DNA of 55,261 nucleotides from Clostridiales bacterium Firm_14 (GTDB lineage: Bacteria; Bacillota; Clostridia; Saccharofermentanales; Saccharofermentanaceae): the NCBI GenBank assembly GCA_001604135.1, contig LVAT01000021.1:1-55261 (forward strand), in the 5' to 3' direction. The position numbers were made by a program, and so were the translations under genes. Shown piece after piece: positions 8,605 to 16,033 of the stretch. Numbering within the stretch: position 1 is the first letter of the stretch; every line of letters starts with the position of its first letter. Below the pieces are notes generated by a model. The model worked only from the letters and a program-made list of their open reading frames with translations, was not told the DNA's origin and searched no databases.

Positions 8605-10032
8605 TTATTTGCAGTCTGCGTCGTGCATTTCTTTCGCACGCTCGCTGTCAAAGCCCTCTGTGCTTTCTTTCTGGAACAAGATCTTGATGGTCTCGAAAAT
8701 GATCTGGAAATCAAGTAAGACGCTGTAGTTAGCAATATATGTGAGGTCGAGCTTCAGCTTATCAAGAGCTGAAGTATTGTACTTGCCGTAAACCTGGGCA
8801 TAGCCTGTAAGGCCGCCCTTGACCTTCTCTCTGAACTTGAATTCAGGGATGTCCTGGGTGTACTTGATAACGTGCTCATAGCGTTCCGGTCTGGGGCCGA
8901 CGATGCTCATGTCACCTGCGAATATATTAAAGAGCTGAGGGAGCTCGTCTACTCTGCATGCACGGATGATGTTGCCGACCTTAGTAATTCGGTCGTCCTT
9001 CTCGCCTGCCGGATGCGGACGTCCGTCCTTCTCGGCATCAACGATCATGGAACGGAACTTCAGGATCATGAAGTGCTTGCCGTCCTTGGTTACACGCTCC
9101 TGCTTGAAGAATACGGGGCCGTGGTCTTCGATCTTGATGGCAAGTGCCGTAATGAGGAAGATCGGGCTGAATACGATAAGCGCAAGGCCGGAAAGGATAA
9201 TATCCATTGCCCTCTTGGCGAACCTCTGGCCGAAGCTCATGCCGAAGTTGCGGCTCAAATACAAAGGTGTATCGATAACGTTGATACTGTCTGAGCACTT
9301 CAAGATAATATCAGCAATCTTCGGAACAACATAAGTCCTGACATCCTTGTCGAAGCACAGCTTGATGATCTTATTCTCGATCTGTGAAGGAACGTCGTTG
9401 ATAAGAACGCTGGAGCTCTCATTTATAACTGATTCGAGATCGACACCGGGATCGTCGAACTTAACTCTCTTTACGACCTGGTATTTGTGTGGCAGGCATG
9501 CGAGCTTATCCTCAATATTATTGGGATGGTCGCCGTAGATAAGTGTGATCTTCAAAGGCGGAATGATCTTCCTGTAGATGAAGTTCACTATGATGACGAT
9601 AATGCCGAGAACAACTGACTGGGCGAGTGCCAGGAGCAGATATCTCCAAGCAAAATCCAACATAAATCTGAAGTTGTTCTGAATCGTTGCAGATACCAAT
9701 ACCTCAGCAATATCTGTTACAAACAGTGCCATGGCAACGCTTACAACCTGCTTTGCAATTCTCTCGACACCTATGCTGAATGCGTGGAAAAACCTGCCGA
9801 AGATAATGAACATCATGATGTAGATGAGCGCTGACATCGCGATGTTACCCTTACCTAAAAGGAATTTGGTACGGTTCTCAACATTCTGAATGAAGTCGAT
9901 CCAAACCCAGAGAAAGCTTCCTGCAGCAAGCGCAGTAAGAATGAGCGAGCAAATGCCGCGGAAAACATATCTGGGGCCCTGACAGCTTGTCTTGGCCTTC
10001 TTAGCTGAAATGCTGTTATTATCTTTACTCAT
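8605..10032 (-). CDS. Polyprenyl-phosphate sugar-1-phosphate transferase (second copy)
   Basis: About 475 residues from the ATG at 10032, chosen because GGAG lies 5 nt upstream. The N-terminal half has four to five hydrophobic membrane segments and a CoA-binding-like middle. The C-terminal bacterial sugar transferase domain starts near FGQRFAKRAMDIILS and contains KFRSM, DELPQLFNIF and MSIVGPRPE, the conserved PHPT motifs of WbaP/WcaJ-type enzymes. It starts glycan assembly by moving a sugar-1-phosphate from a UDP-sugar to undecaprenyl phosphate at the membrane. A second enzyme of the same type lies at 33440-34882. It has its own -10 element and follows the terminator that closes the phosphonate cassette. 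Confidence 0.9.
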   Translation of the reverse strand: MSKDNNSISAKKAKTSCQGPRYVFRGICSLILTALAAGSFLWVWIDFIQNVENRTKFLLGKGNIAMSALIYIMMFIIFGRFFHAFSIGVERIAKQVVSVAMALFVTDIAEVLVSATIQNNFRFMLDFAWRYLLLALAQSVVLGIIVIIVNFIYRKIIPPLKITLIYGDHPNNIEDKLACLPHKYQVVKRVKFDDPGVDLESVINESSSVLINDVPSQIENKIIKLCFDKDVRTYVVPKIADIILKCSDSINVIDTPLYLSRNFGMSFGQRFAKRAMDIILSGLALIVFSPIFLITALAIKIEDHGPVFFKQERVTKDGKHFMILKFRSMIVDAEKDGRPHPAGEKDDRITKVGNIIRACRVDELPQLFNIFAGDMSIVGPRPERYEHVIKYTQDIPEFKFREKVKGGLTGYAQVYGKYNTSALDKLKLDLTYIANYSVLLDFQIIFETIKILFQKESTEGFDSERAKEMHDADCK

Positions 10033-10067
10033 CAGTTCTCCATAAAACAAACACAAATAACATCGCT

Positions 10068-10073
10068 ATTATA
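10068..10073 (-). promoter_or_regulatory. -10 element before the second sugar transferase
   Basis: A perfect TATAAT on the minus strand lies about 35 nt before the ATG at 10032 and downstream of a strong terminator. The nearest -35-like TTGATT is only 14 nt away, so spacing is poor. The need for a promoter after the terminator supports the call. Confidence 0.45.
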
Positions 10074-10101
10074 CACTAAATCTTTTTAATCAATAAAAAA
10101 T

Positions 10102-10124
10102 CGGTGCCCAATAATAGGGCACCG
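10102..10124 (-). terminator. Strong intrinsic terminator after the PEP mutase gene
   Basis: Perfect 8-bp stem CGGTGCCC/GGGCACCG (10102-10109 with 10117-10124) around a 7-nt loop. The minus-strand product is followed by ATTTTTTA, and a TTTT on the other side may make it bidirectional. It separates the phosphonate cassette from the downstream sugar transferase. Confidence 0.88.
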
Positions 10125-10155
10125 TTTTATCCTTATAATCAGTTATTTGCCAAAA

Positions 10156-11451
10156 TCAGATCTCGTCAATGAGAGTGATGATCTCCTTGATCGACATAAG
10201 TCTGTCGTCAACTTCTTTAGCTCTGTGATACTTGAGGATGTCCTCAGCAGTCTTCTGCATTGCAGGGAAAGCTGATCTCGTGAGCTGGTTAGCATAGATG
10301 ACGATGTTTACGCCGTGAGCCGCGAGCTCTTCTTCAGTGATCGTGTTGAAAGAAGAAGGAACGACAACGATAGGTGTCTCCTTATCGAATTCTCTGAACT
10401 TGTCGCAGAACTCAAGGATCTCTGCAGGATCTTTCTTACGGCTGTGGATCATGATGCCGTCAGCGCCGGCTGCGACGAATGCCTTTGCCCTGGCAAGAGC
10501 ATCTTCCATGCCCTGCTCAAGGATAAGGCTCTCGATACGTGCGATGATCATGAAATCATCAGTGAGCTGAGCTCTCTTGCCTGCTGCGATCTTGGCGCTC
10601 ATCTCTTCGATGGTTGCCTGTGTCTGCTTAACTTCTGTACCGAAGAGAGAGTTCTTCTTTAAGCCCTTCTTGTCTTCGATGATAACTGCCGAAACGCCCA
10701 TTCTCTCGAGCGAACGCACTGTGTATACGAAGTGCTCTGTAAGTCCGCCTGTATCACCGTCGAAGATGATCGGCTTAGTAGTAACTTCCATGATATCGTC
10801 GATAGTTCTGAATCTTGAAGTCATGTCAACGAGCTCGATATCGGGCTTGCCCTTAGCTGTGGAATCGCAAAGAGATGAGATCCACATTGCATCGAACTGC
10901 TCGAGCTTGCCGTCGTGCTCTACTACAGTCTTCTCAACGATGAGACCGGTAAGACCACTGTGAGCCTCCATCGTCTTAACGATAGGTGTCATCTTGATGA
11001 GCTGTCTTAAGCGCTTACGGCGGTATTCTGGCATTGCGAGCTTTTCTCTAAGCTGCATGTCGATCTTCTTAACTGTCTCGTTGTATGTATAAGGAACATC
11101 GATGAGCTCGCCGCCGTATTCCTTAAGAAGCTCTTCAACGTGATCGCGGATAGCCTTCTCCGGACCGTTCTTCCAGTTATCGCCATGGATGATATAGTCA
11201 GGCTTGATCGAAGCGATGACGTCGTTATACATAAAATCATTCTGGACAACGACTTCATCAACGCCCTCAAGTTCCTTATAGAGCTTGATCCTCTCTTCAA
11301 GGGAGATCGTGGGGAATCTGTTATATTTGATGAGCGCTTCATCAGTCAAGGCGCCTACTACAACGCGGCCGTTCTCTCTTGCCTTCTCGATGATGTTAAG
11401 GTGACCTTCGTGGATAACGTCAGTGCAGAAACAGGTATAAACAGTCTTCAT
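10156..11451 (-). CDS. aepX: Phosphoenolpyruvate mutase with N-terminal cytidylyltransferase domain
   Basis: This 431-residue two-domain protein starts with a TagD-like nucleotidyltransferase domain (residues about 1-135) containing HEGH at 14-17 and IIHGDNW near 87-93. Residues about 150-431 are an isocitrate-lyase-superfamily PEP mutase with DGDTGG at 231-236 and EDKKGLKKNS at 259-268, matching the EDKxxxxxNS hallmark that separates true mutases from lyases and hydrolases. It converts PEP to phosphonopyruvate, the entry step of nearly all C-P biosynthesis; the front domain may CMP-activate the final phosphonate. AAGGAG lies about 9 nt upstream of the ATG, and the gene is 3 nt behind the transaminase. 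A strong terminator follows. Confidence 0.93.
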   Translation of the reverse strand: MKTVYTCFCTDVIHEGHLNIIEKARENGRVVVGALTDEALIKYNRFPTISLEERIKLYKELEGVDEVVVQNDFMYNDVIASIKPDYIIHGDNWKNGPEKAIRDHVEELLKEYGGELIDVPYTYNETVKKIDMQLREKLAMPEYRRKRLRQLIKMTPIVKTMEAHSGLTGLIVEKTVVEHDGKLEQFDAMWISSLCDSTAKGKPDIELVDMTSRFRTIDDIMEVTTKPIIFDGDTGGLTEHFVYTVRSLERMGVSAVIIEDKKGLKKNSLFGTEVKQTQATIEEMSAKIAAGKRAQLTDDFMIIARIESLILEQGMEDALARAKAFVAAGADGIMIHSRKKDPAEILEFCDKFREFDKETPIVVVPSSFNTITEEELAAHGVNIVIYANQLTRSAFPAMQKTAEDILKYHRAKEVDDRLMSIKEIITLIDEI

Positions 11452-11454
11452 AAA

Positions 11455-12594
11455 TCAATTCTCCTTATATACAACGGGAATCTGAATGTTATTTGTTTTC
11501 AAGGCCTGCTCGAAAACCTCGAAAAAGTCTTCGATATCCTTTACATCGATAGCTCCAAGAGCGCAAAGCCTGAATGTGTTCGTGGAAGAGATCTTGCCGG
11601 GATAGATCGTAAATCCTCTCTCGTAGCAGTAATCGTGGACCTTCTCGAAGCTCCAGTTCGGATCATCGGGATAGATCGCGGTGCTTACAAGGCCGGCGCG
11701 TTCTTCAGGCTTGATGACCTGCTTAAAGCCGAGCTTATCAAGGCCTTCATTAATGGCATTGAATACTCTGGTGTGTCTTGCCCATTTGCCTTCCTCGCCT
11801 TCAGCCCAGTATTCCTTAATGCCCTGAAGAGTTGCGTATATTGTCTGTACCGGAGGCGTAAAGTGCATCTCGCCTGTCTTCTCGAAGCAGTCGTACTGGA
11901 GGAAGAGATTGCAGTAATAGCTTCTCTTGGGATAGTCTTTGGACTTCTCGATGATGGCTCTGTTGCCAACAACGAATGAGAGTCCTGTCATGGCCATGAG
12001 ACCCTTCTGAGCGGAAGCCATGCAGAAATCGATATTGTCTTCCTCGATGTTGATGGGACGCATAGCGTATGTGCTTGTCGTATCAACTGTAAGGATAGCG
12101 CCGTACTTATGAGCAAGAGCGCCGATCTCTCTTATAGGATTCAAAATGCCTGTACCTGTCTCGTTGTGAGTCGTGTGAACGAGCTTGATGTCAGGATTAT
12201 TCTTCAATGCTTCCTCGACCAGACCCAAATCAGGACGCTGGTCTACGGGGAACTTAAGATCGATGTGAGGAAGTCCGTAGTACTCGCAGATCTCAACTGC
12301 TCTCGTGCTGTATGCGCCGTTATTTACGACGAGCACCTTGCCGCCTTCAGGAAGCAGCGAATTGATGCAGACATCGATATTGATCGTGCCTGAACCGCAG
12401 AAAAGAACTGAAGTATATTTCTCAAGATCACCGTGAACGATCCTTACGAGATCTTCACGAAGGCCCTTCATCAGTGATGCGAATTCTTTCTCTCTCGGAC
12501 AGATATCCGGAACTACCTGTGCCATCTTAACCGTATCAGTCGTTGTGGACGGACCGGGATTCAAGAGGACATTGCGCTTAACTATCGGCTCCAT
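11455..12594 (-). CDS. phnW: PhnW-like 2-aminoethylphosphonate transaminase
   Basis: This 379-residue fold-type I PLP aminotransferase is read from the ATG at 12594, which has GGGGAGG 6 nt upstream; a TTG 21 nt earlier opens the same frame but lacks a site. It opens with VLLNPGPSTT, as in the PhnW/AGXT class V group, and has the PLP lysine at about K197 in SAQKGL and the cofactor aspartate at about D171. In phosphonate synthesis such enzymes aminate phosphonoacetaldehyde to 2-aminoethylphosphonate. Its place directly before the PEP mutase gene supports that role. Because no phosphonopyruvate decarboxylase is seen here, amination of phosphonopyruvate to phosphonoalanine is an alternative. Confidence 0.87.
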   Translation of the reverse strand: MEPIVKRNVLLNPGPSTTTDTVKMAQVVPDICPREKEFASLMKGLREDLVRIVHGDLEKYTSVLFCGSGTINIDVCINSLLPEGGKVLVVNNGAYSTRAVEICEYYGLPHIDLKFPVDQRPDLGLVEEALKNNPDIKLVHTTHNETGTGILNPIREIGALAHKYGAILTVDTTSTYAMRPINIEEDNIDFCMASAQKGLMAMTGLSFVVGNRAIIEKSKDYPKRSYYCNLFLQYDCFEKTGEMHFTPPVQTIYATLQGIKEYWAEGEEGKWARHTRVFNAINEGLDKLGFKQVIKPEERAGLVSTAIYPDDPNWSFEKVHDYCYERGFTIYPGKISSTNTFRLCALGAIDVKDIEDFFEVFEQALKTNNIQIPVVYKEN

Positions 12595-12636
12595 AAACAG
12601 CCTCCCCATGTTCAATTTACAAGTAAACCGAACACA

Positions 12637-12664
12637 ATATTAGCACAATGAATAATAAAAACAA
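12637..12664 (-). promoter_or_regulatory. Possible promoter before the transaminase gene
   Basis: On the minus strand TTGTTT (12659-12664) and TAATAT (12637-12642) are 16 nt apart, with TGC directly before the -10 box (extended -10). It lies in the 137-nt gap before phnW and just downstream of a 10-11 bp dyad (12685-12719). Confidence 0.35.
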
Positions 12665-12684
12665 TAATATATTAAGGCACAAGC

Positions 12685-12719
12685 GTTCATTTTTGCTCAA
12701 AAATCGTCAAAAAATGAAC
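12685..12719. promoter_or_regulatory. Dyad symmetry upstream of the transaminase gene
   Basis: GTTCATTTTTG (12685-12695) is mirrored by CAAAAAATGAAC (12708-12719), giving about 11 paired bases with one bulged base around a 12-nt centre. There is no T run on the minus strand, so it does not look like a terminator for the upstream gene. It could be an operator or an RNA hairpin. The neighbouring gene encodes a winged-helix domain, so autoregulation is conceivable but unproven. Confidence 0.45.
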
Positions 12720-12731
12720 TTTTGACACAAA

Positions 12732-13625
12732 TTATACGTCGTAACTCTTGTCTATGGCCTTCAATTCCTTGAAAGAATCGATCTCGACGATGTCCTCATC
12801 AAAGCATTCCTTGACCGCAACTTTATAGTTGTCCTTGCGGTAAACAAGGGGAACCTGCTCCCAGTATCTCTCACGTCCTCCGGGTGTCTGGAATACGTCA
12901 TCGATATCCTGTGAGAGCTTGTGGCCGTCAGCTTCGTTCCAGTAGGAGATTCCTACCATCTGCCAGCAGTCAAGGCCTCCCACCTTCTCTTCAGTGATGA
13001 TGCCGTCCTTAACGGTAAAGCACCAGTCATCCGTGCGTTCCTTCTTGATAGCAAGGAAGTCGGAAGAATAGTGATATTTCTTGATTATCTCCGGATTGCT
13101 GCAGACAAGGTCAGCTTCCAGAACATATGCATTCGAGAGCAGATATCTTGCTACAAGAGCACTCGAGATGTTATTTGCATCGTTATACGAAGGATTCTCT
13201 AAGAACTTTATCATCGGATACTTATAAAGGAGCTGGTCGAACTGCTCTGCCAAGTATCCTCTTACGATATAGATCTCTTCAATACCTGCAGAAAGACATG
13301 CATCGATCAGAGTATCGATGATGCGCTTGCCGTTGACTCTAACCAGCGGCTTAGGTGTGTTCAATGTGATCGGAACCATTCTTGAACCGAAGCCTGCAGC
13401 AATAAATACAGCTCTCTTTGCCCTGTAAGGCTCTAACGCTTCTATGCCCTTATCGGTGATCTTGCTCTTCTCGATAAAGCCCAGATCCGCTAATTCCTTT
13501 ATGACTTTATTTACCGTTCCGAGAGAGTAGCCGGTGTGCTTTTCGAGATCTCTTTGAGAGAGAGTCTTATCTGCAGTTGCGAGCGCCTCAAGAACATCAA
13601 ATTGCTTTTTTGTAAGTTCAGCCAT
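12732..13625 (-). CDS. Winged-helix/LicC-like phosphonate or phosphocholine cytidylyltransferase
   Basis: This 297-residue fusion has a MarR/LexA-like winged helix-turn-helix at about residues 8-62. The nucleotidyltransferase domain has AAGFGSRM at 76-83 and PKPL at 91-94, then the LEADLV metal strand, matching LicC-type CTP:phosphocholine cytidylyltransferases. The related PntC enzymes activate 2-aminoethylphosphonate as CMP-AEP, which fits this cassette better than choline: no choline uptake or kinase gene is present. GGAGG precedes the ATG. It lies 12 nt after the large fusion gene and before phnW. The DNA-binding-like front may regulate the cassette or be a vestigial fusion. The enzyme family is clear; the substrate is inferred. 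Confidence 0.83.
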   Translation of the reverse strand: MAELTKKQFDVLEALATADKTLSQRDLEKHTGYSLGTVNKVIKELADLGFIEKSKITDKGIEALEPYRAKRAVFIAAGFGSRMVPITLNTPKPLVRVNGKRIIDTLIDACLSAGIEEIYIVRGYLAEQFDQLLYKYPMIKFLENPSYNDANNISSALVARYLLSNAYVLEADLVCSNPEIIKKYHYSSDFLAIKKERTDDWCFTVKDGIITEEKVGGLDCWQMVGISYWNEADGHKLSQDIDDVFQTPGGRERYWEQVPLVYRKDNYKVAVKECFDEDIVEIDSFKELKAIDKSYDV

Positions 13626-13637
13626 AATATCCTCCGT

Positions 13638-15923
13638 TTATGTGTTTCCCAGCATCTTATGATACAGTAAATCGATCGAATTTCTATCAAGTGCTATAGG
13701 ATGGTTCTTTAACCTGTCTACATTAACAGAAGACGCGAGCAATATAAACTCCTCTTCCGTAGCTTCAGGCGTCGACATGTTAAGTCCGGAATACAAATCT
13801 TCAAGATATTCGCAGACCTTATGAGGATCACTGTAGCCGAATGTCTCAGCTATATAATCCATGACAGACTTTAAATAGTCCTCTCCTCTGGGGTCGATGC
13901 ATTTGTCCATGTTTTCGAGCATCCACGGGAACAATGACTTAACGCAGAGCATCGCAGAATGTCCGTGAGCAAGACCATAAAGAGACGTAAGCTTATAGCA
14001 CATCGCATGTCCTGCAGTAGTCTGCGTGATATTGATCGCTTTGCCGGCCTTATAAGCTGCCATGAGCATCTCAAGATTTGCCTCATCGTCGTTAGCAAGA
14101 TATCCGTCCATGTTATCAAGGATCAGATGAATTGCTTCACTCGCATAAGCCTTGCTCTCACCGGTGCTGTTAACAGACCATATCGATTCAACAGAATGGC
14201 ACAGGCTGTCTAACATCGTGCACTTTCTCTGATAAAGCGGCAGCGTCTTAAGAAGGCTGCTGTCCATGAGAACCGTCTTAGGAATAATGCTCTCGTGAGT
14301 GACCGACTGCTTTGCGCCGTTATAGTAAATTACAGCATATCTTGTAGCTTCAGAACCGGAACCTGCAGTCGTAGGAACAGCAAGGAACGGAATATCGTTG
14401 GGCTTTATCTCCTGCTTAAGGAAATTTATAGATTGATCCATGTTCGAAAAGAGCTTAATGCACTTTGCAACGTCCATTGAAGAACCGCCGCCTATCGCAA
14501 TAAGCGCTTCGCAGGATTCCTTGTTAAATAGCGAGACGCCTTCTACAACGAAATCGTAAACCGGGTTAGGCGTGAAATCGCTGAACCTTACGATCTTTAC
14601 GCCGAGTCTCGCCTCAACACTGTCGAAATAGCTCTTGATCGGCATAGCATCCAGAGCGGCACCACATACGAGCATTATCGATCTTGCACCTGTTGAAGCT
14701 ATCCACTTATCGAGCTTTTCATAGTTGTTCTCAGCAGTGATTATCCCGTCTATTGCCTTCCAGGCATTTAATTCATTGACTCTGTTTTCAGGATCCGTGA
14801 TCTCGCCGCTGAAAGTGTTTTCGATGGACTTATACTTGGCATCTGCAGAATAAGGGAATTCGACAAGCTTTCCGCCGTATTCAGTAAGGAGCTTAATTAC
14901 CTCTTCCCTTATGGGTTTCTGGTAACCAGTAACCCAGTTATCGCCATGGACTACGATGTCAGGCTTATATTTCCTGATGTTGTCAGCATAAGAGAGCGTA
15001 TCCTGGTCGACTACCCTGTAAACGCCTGCGATATTTGCCACAAGGGCTTTTCGCTCGGATCTCGGTACAATCGGAGCACGCTTATAGCTTGCAACAACTT
15101 CATCGGAAAGAACGCCGACCGTGAGCTTACCGAGCATTGCGGCCTTCTTGATTATAGAGATGTGTCCGCCGTGGATAACGTTCGTTGACAAGGACATATA
15201 AACGGATCTGTTCTCTACTTCCTTAAGCCTTGCCGACACGACAGCAAGATCATCAGGATTATCGATCTCTGAGCACAGTCTGTCCTTAACATCCAGAGCT
15301 GCAATATTGCATGCACCATCCAGTTCATTAAGAGCGTTCTCGGCATAGCACTTGCGGTTATCGCTTTCGCAGAATTCGATTATCTTATCAAGCCAGATCT
15401 TCCAGTCATCTTTCTTGAGCTTATATAGCGCCTGGGCTTCCATCGCGTTTTCAAAAAAGTTAATGCCAACCTTTTGGACGAAGCCGTCCTTGATCACGGC
15501 CTTAAAGTCCTTTTCGGGCAGCGGGATCGTAGAGGAAACTTTCATGCAGCTGGTCTCACATTCGATGATGTCTGATAAGACTGACCATTCGAAAACGAGG
15601 TCGCCGTGCATCAGTATGATGTCATCATCCAAGTATCCCCTTGCACAATAGATACTGTAGATATAGTTGGTTTCAGCATACAAAGGGTTGTTAACGAACG
15701 TGAAGTTCATGGGGAGCCCTAAGAAGTTACAGTAATCGATAAGGACCTGGTCGAAATATCCGGTCGTCATTACGACATCGGTTATGCCAAGGCTCAAAAG
15801 AAGTTTTAATTGTCTTGATAGGATAGTCTCTGTGGCAGATACTTCCGTCATGCACTTAGGGTGTTCAGATGTCAGAACGCCCATTCTGTGGCCCAGACCG
15901 GAATTAAGAATTAATGCCTTCAC
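13638..15923 (-). CDS. Three-domain fusion: NTP-transferase, TagD-like cytidylyltransferase, iron-type alcohol dehydrogenase
   Basis: This 761-residue protein starts at a GTG with GAGG upstream. Residues 1-235 are a MobA/LicC-like nucleotidyltransferase (ILNSGLGHRMG near 5-15, HPKCM at 21-25). Residues about 241-370 are a TagD-like cytidylyltransferase with HGGH at 251-254 and VVHGDNW near 324-330. Residues about 385-761 are an iron-containing alcohol dehydrogenase with GGGSSMD at 478-484 and the metal ligand set D572, H576, H639, H653. Such dehydrogenases reduce phosphonoacetaldehyde to 2-hydroxyethylphosphonate in known phosphonate pathways. One chain may therefore make a phosphonate alcohol and activate it with CMP. 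This arrangement is the most unusual protein in the window. Confidence 0.88.
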   Translation of the reverse strand: MKALILNSGLGHRMGVLTSEHPKCMTEVSATETILSRQLKLLLSLGITDVVMTTGYFDQVLIDYCNFLGLPMNFTFVNNPLYAETNYIYSIYCARGYLDDDIILMHGDLVFEWSVLSDIIECETSCMKVSSTIPLPEKDFKAVIKDGFVQKVGINFFENAMEAQALYKLKKDDWKIWLDKIIEFCESDNRKCYAENALNELDGACNIAALDVKDRLCSEIDNPDDLAVVSARLKEVENRSVYMSLSTNVIHGGHISIIKKAAMLGKLTVGVLSDEVVASYKRAPIVPRSERKALVANIAGVYRVVDQDTLSYADNIRKYKPDIVVHGDNWVTGYQKPIREEVIKLLTEYGGKLVEFPYSADAKYKSIENTFSGEITDPENRVNELNAWKAIDGIITAENNYEKLDKWIASTGARSIMLVCGAALDAMPIKSYFDSVEARLGVKIVRFSDFTPNPVYDFVVEGVSLFNKESCEALIAIGGGSSMDVAKCIKLFSNMDQSINFLKQEIKPNDIPFLAVPTTAGSGSEATRYAVIYYNGAKQSVTHESIIPKTVLMDSSLLKTLPLYQRKCTMLDSLCHSVESIWSVNSTGESKAYASEAIHLILDNMDGYLANDDEANLEMLMAAYKAGKAINITQTTAGHAMCYKLTSLYGLAHGHSAMLCVKSLFPWMLENMDKCIDPRGEDYLKSVMDYIAETFGYSDPHKVCEYLEDLYSGLNMSTPEATEEEFILLASSVNVDRLKNHPIALDRNSIDLLYHKMLGNT

Positions 15924-15945
15924 GCTAATGCCTCAAATCTTTTTT

Positions 15946-15987
15946 ATGCTTGTTGAATTATAGCATAAGTAAGACTTAAGCAAGCAT
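15946..15987. promoter_or_regulatory. Promoter and flanking dyad of the phosphonate cassette
   Basis: The minus strand has a perfect TATAAT (15957-15962) preceded by TGC, an extended -10 element, with a weak TTGCTT 15 nt further upstream. A perfect 7-bp inverted repeat ATGCTTG/CAAGCAT (15946-15952 and 15981-15987) brackets the -10 region, as an operator might. Transcription would start about 25 nt before the GTG start of the fusion gene. Confidence 0.6.
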
Positions 15988-16033
15988 CTTCCTCTATCCG
16001 GGATTACGGATGACGGTTACAGTTCAGATTATC

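Noticed and set aside
11140-11979. Open frame of 279 codons on the plus strand
   Set aside because: It crosses the PEP mutase and transaminase genes on the other strand and lacks a start signal or known motif.
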